64,000 nucleotides of DNA from NCBI RefSeq assembly GCF_000023225.1, contig NC_013173.1, positions 3,288,501 to 3,352,500 of the forward strand, given 5' to 3'. Below, in pieces: positions 8,494 to 17,531 of the stretch (the stretch's first letter is position 1; each line of letters begins with the position of its first letter). Made by a program: the position numbers and the translations under genes. Under the pieces are notes generated by a model, which was given only the letters and a program-made list of their open reading frames with translations, was not told where the DNA came from and made no database searches. This DNA comes from Desulfomicrobium baculatum DSM 4028 (GTDB taxonomy: Bacteria > Desulfobacterota > Desulfovibrionia > Desulfovibrionales > Desulfomicrobiaceae).

Positions 8494-10446
8494 ATGTACG
8501 AACAAGCTTCCCATGCCCTGTTGAACGAAATCCTGGCGGGCCTCAGACCCGAAATCGGCAAGTTCCGGCTGCGCCATTTCTATACGCGTCTGGGCGCCAA
8601 CTTTTACGCCATCTATTCCCTTTTCAAACTGCTCTATGGAGACCGGCCCGACTTCAAGCAGCAGATGGTGCGACTGGTCGAAACCCTCGCCCTGCGCTAT
8701 ATGGAGCGTACTCCCACCTTGCGGAAATCGGACTTGGCGCGTGAAGTAAACTACAACTGGTTTTTAAGCCAGAAATGGGTGGCCATGGCGCTGTACTGCG
8801 ATCGCTTCGCGGACAACCTGCAGGGCCTGCGCGAAAAACTCCCCTACTTCCAGGAACTGGGCGTCAACATGCTGCACGTCATGCCCATCCTCGACTGCCC
8901 GCCGGAAAACAACGACGGCGGCTACGCGGTACGGGACTTCCGCAAGATCGACACCAGATACGGCACCCTCAAGGACGTCGAAGAGCTGGCGGCCACGCTC
9001 AAGAGCCGCGAAACCCTCCTCGTCCTCGACGTCGTGGTCAACCACACCTCTGACGAACACGAATGGGCAATGCGGGCGCGGCAGGGCGAAAAGAAATACC
9101 AAGACTACTACTACGTCTTCGACGACCGCAAAACACCCGATGCCTACGAAGAGGGCATGCCCGAAATCTTCCCGGTCACCGCGCCCGGCAACTTCACCTG
9201 GGACGAGACCATGGGCAAGTGGGTCATGACGGTTTTCAACACGTATCAATGGGATTTGAACTATCGCAACCCGGCAGTGCTGATTGAGATGCTCGACATC
9301 ATCCTCTTCTGGGCCAACAAAGGCGCGGACATCCTGCGCCTCGACGCCGTGGCCTTCCTGTGGAAGAAGATCGGCAGCACCTGCCAGAACGAGCGCGAGG
9401 CCCACCTGCTGCTGCGCCTCATGAAGGACTGCTGCCAGGTGACGGCGCCAGGCGTGCTGTTCATCGCCGAGGCCATTGTCGCGCCGGGCGAGATCGCCAA
9501 ATATTTCGGGGAAGACGCGATCTACTCCAAGGAATGCGAGATCGCCTATAACGCCTCGCTCATGGCCCTGCTCTGGGACGCCGTGGCCACCAAGAACGCA
9601 AACCTACTCAACCTGGGCGTGAAGAACCTGCCGAACAAACTGGATCGGGCGACCTGGCTCAACTACGTGCGCTGCCATGACGACATAGGGCTTGGCTTCG
9701 ACGACAGCGACGTGGAACTGGCGGGATACGACCCGACCCTGCACCGAGCCTTTCTGGTCGATTATTTCACGGGCAAATTCCCTTCGTCGCCGGCCCGGGG
9801 CATGCCGTTCGGGACGAACCTGAAAACCGGCGACGCGCGCATCTCCGGCTCCCTGGCTTCCCTGGTCGGCCTGGAGTCGGCGCTGGACTCCGAGGACGAG
9901 GAGGCCATAAACGCCGCCATCAAGACCATCACGCTGCTGCACAGCATCATCCTCTCCTTCGGCGGCCTGCCGCTCATGTACTACGGAGACGCCATAGGTA
10001 CGCTGAACAATCTGGAATTTCTCTCCGATCCGGCAACGCAGAATGACTCACGCTGGGTGCACAGGTCTCGTTTCGACTGGGAAAAAGCCGAAAAGCGCCA
10101 TCAAAGCGGCACCGTCGAACAGCGTATTTTCTCCGCGCTTAAAAAATTGATCGCCCTGCGCAAGGAGCTTCCGGCCTTCGTGGATTTCGACAATCGTCAT
10201 CTGCTGCTCGTCGAAAACCCGAACCTGCTGGTCTTTTACCGCACGGACCCGGAAAACAGCCGCAGCCGGGTGCTCGTCATCTGCAACTTCAACGTCGAAC
10301 CGCAAGCGCTTCCCATCGATACGCTCACGCCGCACGGATTCTTCAACCACGACGGCATGAAGGATCTCTGTACAGGTGAAAACGTGCCGGTGGAAGACGG
10401 ACAGATCTTTATACCGGCTCTGTCCTTCTACTGGCTCAGGGATTGA
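8494..10446 (+). CDS. ams: Amylosucrase (GH13)
   Basis: A 650-residue GH13 enzyme that splits sucrose, transferring glucose to an alpha-1,4-glucan and freeing fructose. An N-terminal helical region (~1-90) precedes the TIM barrel. GH13 regions are visible: DVVVNHTSDEH (region I), DILRLDAVAF with nucleophile Asp near 281, LFIAEAIV with acid/base Glu near 325, and VRCHDDIGL near 395. YFTGKFPSSPARGMPFG and the length fit amylosucrase rather than sucrose phosphorylase (~490 residues). It lies 9 bases after the phosphatase. Its fructose product would feed the kinase at the operon start, so the four genes can make sucrose and also convert it to glycogen-like polymer. Confidence 0.9.
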   Translation: MYEQASHALLNEILAGLRPEIGKFRLRHFYTRLGANFYAIYSLFKLLYGDRPDFKQQMVRLVETLALRYMERTPTLRKSDLAREVNYNWFLSQKWVAMALYCDRFADNLQGLREKLPYFQELGVNMLHVMPILDCPPENNDGGYAVRDFRKIDTRYGTLKDVEELAATLKSRETLLVLDVVVNHTSDEHEWAMRARQGEKKYQDYYYVFDDRKTPDAYEEGMPEIFPVTAPGNFTWDETMGKWVMTVFNTYQWDLNYRNPAVLIEMLDIILFWANKGADILRLDAVAFLWKKIGSTCQNEREAHLLLRLMKDCCQVTAPGVLFIAEAIVAPGEIAKYFGEDAIYSKECEIAYNASLMALLWDAVATKNANLLNLGVKNLPNKLDRATWLNYVRCHDDIGLGFDDSDVELAGYDPTLHRAFLVDYFTGKFPSSPARGMPFGTNLKTGDARISGSLASLVGLESALDSEDEEAINAAIKTITLLHSIILSFGGLPLMYYGDAIGTLNNLEFLSDPATQNDSRWVHRSRFDWEKAEKRHQSGTVEQRIFSALKKLIALRKELPAFVDFDNRHLLLVENPNLLVFYRTDPENSRSRVLVICNFNVEPQALPIDTLTPHGFFNHDGMKDLCTGENVPVEDGQIFIPALSFYWLRD

Positions 10447-10459
10447 TTGGGAACGGAAC

Positions 10460-11026
10460 TCAAACCTTTCCGTTGAAGAGTGATACGCCGGTCACGATGA
10501 TGCCGTAATTGAGGTAGAAGCGTGGAATACGAAAAAGACAGCCTGCAAGCACCGGCCAAAACCCAAGGCCCAAGACGCCCGCGCTCCAGCATGTCACGGA
10601 GAAGGGCATGGGAGTGACCGCCCCGGCCAACACGGCCCACAGACCGTATTTTTTGACTATATCGGCGTTTTCACACTTGAACTCGCCGAACAGTCGGCGG
10701 AAGAGGGGCCGGTAACCAAGCCAGCGACCGACGGCCCAGCCCTGCATCCCCGCCCAAGCGGAAACCAGCCCAAGAAAGCCTACATAGAAAGGCCAGCCCT
10801 GCGCAAAGGCGCTCTTGGCGATGACAATAAGCAGCACGTCGGGCGGAAACGGGGTGACCACGGTGTCCGTGACGAGCAAAATGGCGCACAGCCCGGCAAA
10901 ACCAAGCCTATCGGCGATCCACTGGGCGAAAAGCTCCAGCTCCTGCTCAAACGCGAATCCAAGAACGGAGAGCAGCACCAGGATTAATGCGATGGCGAAA
11001 AAGGTCTTTACAAGAACGGCACGCAT
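10460..11026 (-). CDS. VTT (DedA/YqaA-like) inner-membrane protein
   Basis: About 188 residues with an N-terminal membrane helix and several later ones. The segment TPFPPDVLLIVIAKSAFAQGW, followed by a glycine-rich helix GLVSAWAGMQGWAVGRWLGY and a late hydrophobic pair, fits the VTT/DedA fold; the short size is closer to the YqaA group. These proteins act in the envelope, with lipid scrambling or transport proposed. The start at 11026 is chosen because GAAGAG lies 8 bases upstream; the ATG at 11053 has none. It converges on amylosucrase with 13 bases between. Confidence 0.7.
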   Translation of the reverse strand: MRAVLVKTFFAIALILVLLSVLGFAFEQELELFAQWIADRLGFAGLCAILLVTDTVVTPFPPDVLLIVIAKSAFAQGWPFYVGFLGLVSAWAGMQGWAVGRWLGYRPLFRRLFGEFKCENADIVKKYGLWAVLAGAVTPMPFSVTCWSAGVLGLGFWPVLAGCLFRIPRFYLNYGIIVTGVSLFNGKV

Positions 11027-11341
11027 GTCGTCGACTCTTCGGTGTTGCAGCATTTACGGGCGATGGTTCACGTGACCATAAATCCGCTTTCGGCCAAAGA
11101 CGAACCATTTATTCGTTTGGGCGTCCAAGCCGATCAGACGCCACTTGCATCCCTGAAGGACATGGCCCGGAGAAAGGATTTCAAGGCGAAATAGTCGAGG
11201 TTTTTCGGTCTTGCAACAACATTCGGTGGAGCGAAACCACGTTGTGCCATCCGTTTCGATGTACGCCAAATACGCTCCGCTCCGGCAAAGCCAAAACGTT
11301 TTGGACTCGCGCTCCATGGCTGGAGCGTGTAGTGTCGATCC
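11027..11341. other. Divergent intergenic region
   Basis: About 315 bases between the VTT gene and the rightward gene at 11342. No supported gene. A perfect 6-bp inverted repeat CGCTCC/GGAGCG (11310-11327) sits about 15 bases before the next ATG, where it could hide or mark the translation start. No clear sigma factor site was recognised. Confidence 0.4.
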
Positions 11342-12295
11342 ATGAACACCGGCCCCCCTCTCACCCTCGCTTTCACCGTATTCAGGCCTGAAACCGCGCC
11401 CTTCGCCGCCCGGTCCATGGCCGGCCACGATCTTATCGCATTGGAGGAGCCCCGGACCCCGGGATTCGAAGAGATGCTCGCCGACGAGCTTCCCATCGAC
11501 GAATACCTGATGCTCACGGACTTCGAGTTCCCGGAATACGCCAGCACGCAGTGCCGCACCCTGCAGTCCCTCCACTCCGCCGGGGCGACCATCCTGCAGA
11601 TCCACCCCTGGATGGACGAACTGGTGGGCATCCACGAATTCTTTGCCGCCGGAAACGGACCCGCCGATATCCCCAAAAACGGACAACCGTGGCTCGTGTA
11701 CGAAAGGGAGCGGGAATGGAGCGCGAAGCTTCTGGCCTTCTACACCGCCGCCGGGAAAAAAGATTTCGACGGCATCCTCAGCGCCGTGAACGACTTCGCC
11801 ATGGCCGACGCGGCCAAGATCGGGGACATGGACCGGCACCGCGCCGCAGCCCTGAAAGACATCCTGCCCGCCCACGGCACGGCCTATGTCGAGTGCGGAG
11901 CCATCCACCACGACATGGTCGGGTTGATGCTCAAAGCCCTGGGTCACGGTCAGGTCCGGGTGGTTCACCTCATGGAGGAAGTCTGCCTGGCCCGGTACGG
12001 CAGACGCAGGCTCATTCCGCCCGGAGATCTGCTGACCTTTCGGCATCTCCTCGGCGCACGACGCGACCACGACCACGAAGCACTCCTGGCCGCAAGGGCA
12101 GTGGTCTACAACCGGCTCATGGAAAAAGAGGAAACCTTCGACTCGGCCTCCCCTTACCCGCACATGGACGCCGAAGCCCTGGTCCTGCAGATCGTCGACA
12201 GCCTGGACATCGAGCAGTGCCGGACCCTCTTCGGTCGCATCCGGCACATGGGCGTACATGAGAGCCTTGCCCTCGCCCTGCAAAACAGCCATTAG
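11342..12295 (+). CDS. Uncharacterised protein, coupled to a PEP-synthase-like gene
   Basis: 317 residues, soluble, no signal peptide or membrane helix. I do not recognise the family firmly. Visible blocks are LIALEEPRTPGFEEML near 30, YLMLTDFEFPEYAS near 57, LQIHPWMDELVGIHEFFA near 83, and TAYVECGAIHHDMVGLMLKA near 180. The last recalls the late GAGH-x-GL segment of TraB/GumN-type proteins, but this is a weak resemblance. Acidic and histidine residues are conserved-looking in these blocks, so a metal-dependent hydrolase is conceivable. It ends 6 bases before the PPDK-like gene, so the two are very likely one operon and one function. Confidence 0.6.
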   Translation: MNTGPPLTLAFTVFRPETAPFAARSMAGHDLIALEEPRTPGFEEMLADELPIDEYLMLTDFEFPEYASTQCRTLQSLHSAGATILQIHPWMDELVGIHEFFAAGNGPADIPKNGQPWLVYEREREWSAKLLAFYTAAGKKDFDGILSAVNDFAMADAAKIGDMDRHRAAALKDILPAHGTAYVECGAIHHDMVGLMLKALGHGQVRVVHLMEEVCLARYGRRRLIPPGDLLTFRHLLGARRDHDHEALLAARAVVYNRLMEKEETFDSASPYPHMDAEALVLQIVDSLDIEQCRTLFGRIRHMGVHESLALALQNSH

Positions 12296-12301
12296 CTGGG
12301 T

Positions 12302-14380
12302 ATGAATATCCTGCCCATTCCTGTCACCGGCCGAGACTCCCGAAACCTGATGCCCTTGAGCGGAGCCAAGGCCGTCAACCTCCGGCATCTCTCCCTGCAT
12401 GGTTTCGCTGTACCGACTACCCTCTTTGTGCCCCCAGCAGCTTACGCCGAATTCGTGCGGCACACGGGCCTCTCGCAACACATCGAAGCGGTTACCGCAA
12501 GCCTGCGCGAAGCCATGCGCTGGGAGGAAATCTGGGATGTCTCCCTGAAGCTGCGCAACGCCTTTCTCCGTCAGCCCCTGCCCGAACCCATGGCCAAAGC
12601 CATCCTCGCCACCGTCGAAAACGCCTTGCCCGGAGCCTCCCTGGCCGTTCGCTCCTGTTCTCCGGACGAGGATTCGGGCTTTTCCCATGCAGGGATGCAT
12701 GACTCGGTCCTGGAAGTGCGAGGCCCTGAAGAGCTGTCGTGCGCCATCCGTACCGTCTGGGCCTCCCTGTGGACGGACAGGGCCATCCTGTATCGTCGCG
12801 AAATGGGCTTGAAGGCAGGCACGTCCGACATGGCCGTCCTCATCCAGCCCATGATCTACGGACGGGTCTCGGGCGTGCTCTTCACGGCCAGCCCTGTCGA
12901 CGAGTTCACGTCCATCATCGAGTCTGCGCCGGGCCTGGCCAGAGAGGTGGTCGAAGACCGGGTCGGGACAGAACGCATCGTCATGTCCCGGTCGTCAGGG
13001 GCAGAGCTATCGCGCACACCTTTCCTGGAGCCGGTTCTTGGAGGAGAGGAAGCCAGGAAACTGCTGGAACTGGGCCTGCAGATCGAACGGCTGTTCGGCG
13101 CCCCCCAGGACATCGAGTGGACCCTCGCCGACACGGGCCCCGTCATCCTGCAGGCACGCCCCGTGACCACCCTGGCGCGGTCCTCGAACGCTGCCGGATG
13201 GTCCGACAGGGACAAGCGGCCTTGGTACCTGAGCCTGACGCGCAGCCACGGCAACCTGCTGGAACTTCGCAACAGAATCGAAGGACAGATCCTGCCCGGC
13301 ATGCTTGAGGAAAGCGAACGCATGAAAGACGTGAACCTTTCGGCCATGAGTCCGGCGGAGCTTGAGGCCGAGGTCCTTCGCCGCCGGGAGGTTCTGGAGC
13401 GTTGGCGCGACATCTACTGGCGGGAGCTCATCCCCTTCGCCCATGCCGTGCGGCAGTTCGGCATGCTCTACAACGATGCCGTAGCTCCCGAAGACCCCTT
13501 CGAGTTCACGGCCCTGCTGACCGGACAGCAACTCCTTGCGGTCAGGCGCAACGACCTGTTGACGGAACTGGCGGCCATGGTCCGCGCCGATGCGGCCCTG
13601 GCCGCCAGGCTCGGGGACGCAGACATCCCAGCAGATGGAAAATTCGCCGAGAAACTCGAGGAATTCAAACAAGATTTCGGAGACCTGTCCTGCGGTACGT
13701 CCTGGTGCGAGGAAGGTCCCCAAGGCATCGTACGCCTGACTCTGGAACTGGCCCGGCACGAACCCAGACGGCGCTCGGCGAGGGGGGCCGCCGATCTCGA
13801 AGAGCGCTTCCTGGCCGCCCTGTCGCGGGAAAAGCGCGACTTCGGCGCGGCGGTCCTCGACCTGGCCCGAACCAGCTACCGGCTACGCGACGACGACAAC
13901 CTCTATCTCGGAAAAATCCAGGCCCGCCACGACGAGGCCCTGGCCCATGCCCTGGATATGGGACTGACGATGGACCATGCCGTTCGGGAAGGCCGGAGCA
14001 GCCTGCCCAAAGGCAACGCCTGGACCGAAAACGTCGGATCATCGGCGCCGGGAACCCTATTCAAAGGCTGGGCCGCCTCCGCTGGGGTGGCCAGAGGAAA
14101 AGCCCGGGTCGTGACCGAGCCGGAAGACCTCTTCTCGTTCAGGGCCGGAGAAATTCTCGTCTGCGACGCTCTGGACCCGAACATGACCTTCGTGGCGCCC
14201 CTGGCCGCCGGTATCGTCGAACGCCGCGGAGGCATGCTCGTACACGGTGCCATCATCGCCCGGGAATACGGTATCCCCTGCGTCACCGGGGTGGATGAAG
14301 CTACGGTGCGCATCAAGAATGGCCAGACGTTGCTGGTGGACGGATTCCGGGGCGAGATCACGCTGGAACAACAGGACTGA
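12302..14380 (+). CDS. PEP-synthase/pyruvate phosphate dikinase-like phosphotransferase
   Basis: 692 residues with two domains of the PEP-utilising enzyme family. Residues ~15-300 are the PPDK-type ATP-binding domain (LSGAKAVNLRHL, SLAVRSCSPDEDSGFSHAGMHDS, VLIQPMIYGRVSGVLFTASP, DIEWTLADTGPVILQARPV). A helical linker of ~270 residues follows. The C-terminal phosphohistidine domain has GGMLVHGAIIAREYGIPCVTG, with swivelling His648 retained where the usual motif reads GG.TSHAAI. The C-terminal PEP/pyruvate TIM barrel of true PEP synthase is absent. This layout (ATP domain, insert, His domain) is that of rifampicin phosphotransferase and related small-molecule or protein phosphotransferases. The substrate is unknown, and the linker probably binds it. 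Confidence 0.85.
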   Translation: MNILPIPVTGRDSRNLMPLSGAKAVNLRHLSLHGFAVPTTLFVPPAAYAEFVRHTGLSQHIEAVTASLREAMRWEEIWDVSLKLRNAFLRQPLPEPMAKAILATVENALPGASLAVRSCSPDEDSGFSHAGMHDSVLEVRGPEELSCAIRTVWASLWTDRAILYRREMGLKAGTSDMAVLIQPMIYGRVSGVLFTASPVDEFTSIIESAPGLAREVVEDRVGTERIVMSRSSGAELSRTPFLEPVLGGEEARKLLELGLQIERLFGAPQDIEWTLADTGPVILQARPVTTLARSSNAAGWSDRDKRPWYLSLTRSHGNLLELRNRIEGQILPGMLEESERMKDVNLSAMSPAELEAEVLRRREVLERWRDIYWRELIPFAHAVRQFGMLYNDAVAPEDPFEFTALLTGQQLLAVRRNDLLTELAAMVRADAALAARLGDADIPADGKFAEKLEEFKQDFGDLSCGTSWCEEGPQGIVRLTLELARHEPRRRSARGAADLEERFLAALSREKRDFGAAVLDLARTSYRLRDDDNLYLGKIQARHDEALAHALDMGLTMDHAVREGRSSLPKGNAWTENVGSSAPGTLFKGWAASAGVARGKARVVTEPEDLFSFRAGEILVCDALDPNMTFVAPLAAGIVERRGGMLVHGAIIAREYGIPCVTGVDEATVRIKNGQTLLVDGFRGEITLEQQD

Positions 14381-14384
14381 ACGG

Positions 14385-15275
14385 TCAGGAAACGAGCAAG
14401 AGGACGGTCAGACCGACCATGGGCGCAAGGCAAAAAGCCACCTGGGCCGTCACGAAATGGAGCATGCCGCGCTCTCCCGGCTGCGCCCCGGACAGGCGCA
14501 GGCAGACCAGCCAAAGCCCGGTGCACGCCAGAGCCAACATGAACCGCAAAAAGAGGGCCGTGCCTGGAAGCGGCGCGAGCACGAGCCAGACCAGGGTCAG
14601 GGCGTTCAGCCGCAGAATGGCTCGCTGACTGGCGGCAACGCCGAAGCGTACGGCATGGGTGCGTTTGCCATCGGCCCGGTCGGACGGTTCATCGGGCAGG
14701 GCCGTGGCCATGGCGCAGGACAGGGACAGGCCGAGCATGAGCGGCATGAGCGTCCAGGGCAACCCGGCGAGGGTCCCGGCGTGTGCGCTGAAGCCGATCA
14801 TGGGCAGCACGAGCCCCACCCCGACCATCTGCAAGTACTCGCCGCCGCCTCGGTAGGACAAGCGCAGAGGCGGATAGCTGTAAGCCCACAAAAGCCCGAG
14901 CCCGATAAGAATAAGCGGCAGTGGCAGCCAATTGTGATGGCGAATCCCCAGGAAAACTCCGGCCAGAGCCGAGAGCGCCCCGCACAGAATAGCCGCCCGG
15001 CCCAGCTGGCCCCGTGTCAGAATGCCATCCACGAGAACCCTGGAGCCTCCCGAAAACAGGGTAAAGGTGACATTTCTGCGATCCGTGGCAATGTCCGCCA
15101 CGTCATTGGCAAAGACGATATAAAGTTGGCTGGCCAGACCATAGAGATGGCAGAGAAGGACGATCTCCCAGGAAAAATCGTCTCCCATGGCCAATGCCTG
15201 CCCCAGGAGCAGGGGCCAGAAAATGTACATCTGCGACGGCAGGCGGGCCGCCTGCACCCACGCCCGCCAAGGCAT
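14385..15275 (-). CDS. UbiA-family prenyltransferase
   Basis: About 296 residues, nearly all hydrophobic helices. Both Asp-rich motifs of UbiA enzymes are present: NDVADIATDR in loop 2 and DEPSDRADGKR in loop 6, which bind the prenyl diphosphate through Mg2+. The start at 15275 (MPWRAWVQAARLP) matches the usual N-terminus; upstream in-frame sequence is Arg/Gly-rich and runs into the HIT gene. The acceptor is not clear from sequence. Because menaquinone is made by the futalosine route here (mqnE at 61707), a MenA/MqnP-like role is possible. It converges on the PEP-synthase-like gene with 4 bases between stops. Confidence 0.85.
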   Translation of the reverse strand: MPWRAWVQAARLPSQMYIFWPLLLGQALAMGDDFSWEIVLLCHLYGLASQLYIVFANDVADIATDRRNVTFTLFSGGSRVLVDGILTRGQLGRAAILCGALSALAGVFLGIRHHNWLPLPLILIGLGLLWAYSYPPLRLSYRGGGEYLQMVGVGLVLPMIGFSAHAGTLAGLPWTLMPLMLGLSLSCAMATALPDEPSDRADGKRTHAVRFGVAASQRAILRLNALTLVWLVLAPLPGTALFLRFMLALACTGLWLVCLRLSGAQPGERGMLHFVTAQVAFCLAPMVGLTVLLLVS

Positions 15276-15337
15276 CCCGCAGCGGCCGGGGGGCTCGCGC
15301 TTCGCATTGGGCGAAGGCCCAGAGTTGCCGGACGCGA

Positions 15338-15763
15338 TCACTCGCTTCCCGCCATGCCCAACAGGCTCGCCAGAACCTTTGCCTTCAGTTCCAGCACCTC
15401 GCCGTCCCCGTACACGCATCCCGGCTCGACTCGCCCCCAGACCACTCCCGGCCAATAAGGGTCCGTCTTCCAGCGGCCGATGACGTGAAAATGAAACTGC
15501 GGCACCATGTTGCCGATGGCGGCGATGTTGACCTTGTCGCAGCCGTCGTCGTGCTTGAGCATGGCACCCAGCATCGACGATGCGGTCAGAAGCTGGTCGC
15601 GCAGAGGTGCGGGCAATTCATGCCATTCGGTAGCGTCAGTTTCAGGGACGAGAATGAACCAGCGTACATGGGCGTCCCTGTGCAGCAGGAGCCGAAGCTC
15701 CCGCCATGTTCCGAGTACGTGGCAGTCCGCAGCAAGAGTGGGGTGCACTATGAATGATTCCAT
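15338..15763 (-). CDS. HIT-family protein
   Basis: 141 residues from the ATG at 15763. The HIT motif reads QFHFHVIGR: the first His of H-x-H-x-H is Gln, while the middle (catalytic) and last His remain. The surrounding NMVPQFHFH and the DPYWPGVVWG tail are typical of a proteobacterial HIT subgroup with this Gln. Such proteins hydrolyse nucleotide conjugates; the substrate is not known. There is no clear ribosome site, so the start could be the in-frame ATG at 15802. It probably shares a transcript with the UbiA gene downstream. Confidence 0.8.
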   Translation of the reverse strand: MESFIVHPTLAADCHVLGTWRELRLLLHRDAHVRWFILVPETDATEWHELPAPLRDQLLTASSMLGAMLKHDDGCDKVNIAAIGNMVPQFHFHVIGRWKTDPYWPGVVWGRVEPGCVYGDGEVLELKAKVLASLLGMAGSE

Positions 15764-15934
15764 ACCCGACGCTACGGCAGCGATGCCCCCTCCCGCAAGC
15801 ACGGACTTTCCCGGCCAGCCAGCTTGTCCGACAAGAAGCCCAAAAAGAAGAACGCTTTACAGTTCTCCGCAACAGGTGATAATCGCACTCCGTGGCATAC
15901 AAGTCCCTACATACACTCCTGGAGGTATCGAAGC

Positions 15935-17482
15935 ATGCGTTCCCTGACACTACTCAGCTGTCTTCTCCTGTTTCTCGGATCAATGGCCCCTGCGGCCTTT
16001 GCTGCAGACAAAGACACCCTTGTCGTTGCCGTGTCTTCGGACATCCACACCATGGACCCCGGAGTCTCCAGCGACAACTACGACTGGCGCCAGATCTACC
16101 CCTGCTATGACCGGCTGGTGAAGTACAAGGTAGAAAACGGCGTCGGCCTGACCGAAGTGGAGCCCATGGCCGCCGAGTCCTGGACCGTGTCCGAGGACGG
16201 TCTGAAATGGATTTTCAAGATCAGGAAAGGCATCACCTTTGATGACGGCTCCCCCCTCAACGCCGAAGCCGTGCGCTATTCCTTCGATCGCACCCTGGCC
16301 ATCGGCAAGGGCCCGGCGGACAACATTGGTGCCATCGCCACCATGGTCGTAGTCGACGACTACACCCTCGAAATCACGCTCAAGAACCCCTACGGCCCCT
16401 TCCTGCAAACCCTGGCCACCAACGGCGCGTCCATCGTCAACCCCAAGACCGCGGAAAAGGCCGTGGGTGACGACAAGGCCCAGGCTTTCCTAGCCGAAAA
16501 CGTGGACGGCAGCGGCCCCTTCAAGGTAGTCGAATGGTCGCGCGGACAGCGTTGCGTCCTGGAAGCCAAGCCGAACTATTGGGGCGACCAGCCGAAGCTC
16601 AAAAAAGTCATCATCCGCTTCATGTCCGAATCCGCCGACCGGCGCATGGCCCTGGAACAGGGCGACGTGGACATCGCCGAGAACATCCTCATCGACCAGA
16701 TCCCGGCCCTGGAGAAGAACAAGGACATCGTCGTCAACCGCTTCCCCTCGCAGATGGTCGAGTACGTGTACGTCAACTGCCAGAACGAGAAACTGAAAGA
16801 CCCGGCCGTGCGCCAGGCTCTGTCCTACGCCGTAGACTACCAGGGCATCATCGACCATGTGCTGCAGGGCAACGGCGTGCAGATGCGCGGACCCATCCCC
16901 GACGGCATGTGGGGTCATCGCAAGGATGTCTTCCAGTACAAGCTCGATGTCGCCAAGGCCAAGGAGTTGCTCAAGGCCGCCGGCGCCGAGAATCTGGAAT
17001 TGACCCTCATCTATTCCGAACGCCGCGCCACCTGGGAACAGATCGCCCTGGTCATGCAGGCCAATCTGGCCGACATCGGCGTGAAGCTCAATCTTGAACT
17101 CATGGCAAACCCGACCCTGCGCGACAAGATCGACAAGGGCGACTTCGACCTGTGCCTCGGCGCCTGGAGCCCGGACTTCGCCGACCCCTACATGTTCATG
17201 AACTTCTGGTTCGACTCGGCCAAGGCTGGCCTGCCGGGCAACCGCAGCTTCTACAAAAGCGACAAGGTTGACGAACTGGTCCGCAAGGCCGAAGTGTCCT
17301 CCGACGTGGAAGAACGCAAGAAGCTCTACAGCGAAGCGCAGGACATCATCATGCAGGACGCCCCGTACATCTTCCTGTACCAGATCCAGACCATCGTGCC
17401 CCTGCGGGCAAACGTGCAGGGCTACGTCTTCAACCCCATGCTCGAATCCATGTACAACTTCGAATCCATCTCGAAAAAATAG
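15935..17482 (+). CDS. Periplasmic peptide-binding protein of ABC importer (SBP_bac_5)
   Basis: 515 residues. A signal peptide (MRSLTLLSCLLLFLGSM...AFA) is followed by the family-5 solute-binding fold. The N-terminal hallmark TLVVAVSSDIHTMDPG, AESWTVSEDGLKWIFKIRKGITF and the later DPAVRQALSYAVD are typical of dipeptide/oligopeptide binding proteins. It delivers substrate to the permeases encoded immediately downstream. The ATG at 15935 is chosen because GGAGG lies 9 bases upstream and a signal peptide begins there. Because the operon ends with a D-aminopeptidase, D-amino-acid-containing peptides are the best guess for substrate. Confidence 0.9.
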   Translation: MRSLTLLSCLLLFLGSMAPAAFAADKDTLVVAVSSDIHTMDPGVSSDNYDWRQIYPCYDRLVKYKVENGVGLTEVEPMAAESWTVSEDGLKWIFKIRKGITFDDGSPLNAEAVRYSFDRTLAIGKGPADNIGAIATMVVVDDYTLEITLKNPYGPFLQTLATNGASIVNPKTAEKAVGDDKAQAFLAENVDGSGPFKVVEWSRGQRCVLEAKPNYWGDQPKLKKVIIRFMSESADRRMALEQGDVDIAENILIDQIPALEKNKDIVVNRFPSQMVEYVYVNCQNEKLKDPAVRQALSYAVDYQGIIDHVLQGNGVQMRGPIPDGMWGHRKDVFQYKLDVAKAKELLKAAGAENLELTLIYSERRATWEQIALVMQANLADIGVKLNLELMANPTLRDKIDKGDFDLCLGAWSPDFADPYMFMNFWFDSAKAGLPGNRSFYKSDKVDELVRKAEVSSDVEERKKLYSEAQDIIMQDAPYIFLYQIQTIVPLRANVQGYVFNPMLESMYNFESISKK

Positions 17483-17488
17483 TCCGCA

Positions 17489-17520
17489 GCCGTGGCCAGG
17501 CAAGTCTGTCTGGCCACGGC
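17489..17520 (+). other. Stem-loop between binding-protein and permease genes
   Basis: An 11-bp perfect stem (GCCGTGGCCAG pairing with CTGGCCACGGC) with a 10-base loop and no T-run. It begins 6 bases after the binding-protein stop. Likely an mRNA-stabilising or partly terminating structure. Confidence 0.75.
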
Positions 17521-17531
17521 GCATTCCACGC

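Noticed and set aside
12302-14380. True PEP synthase or pyruvate phosphate dikinase
   Set aside because: No C-terminal PEP/pyruvate-binding barrel and too short.
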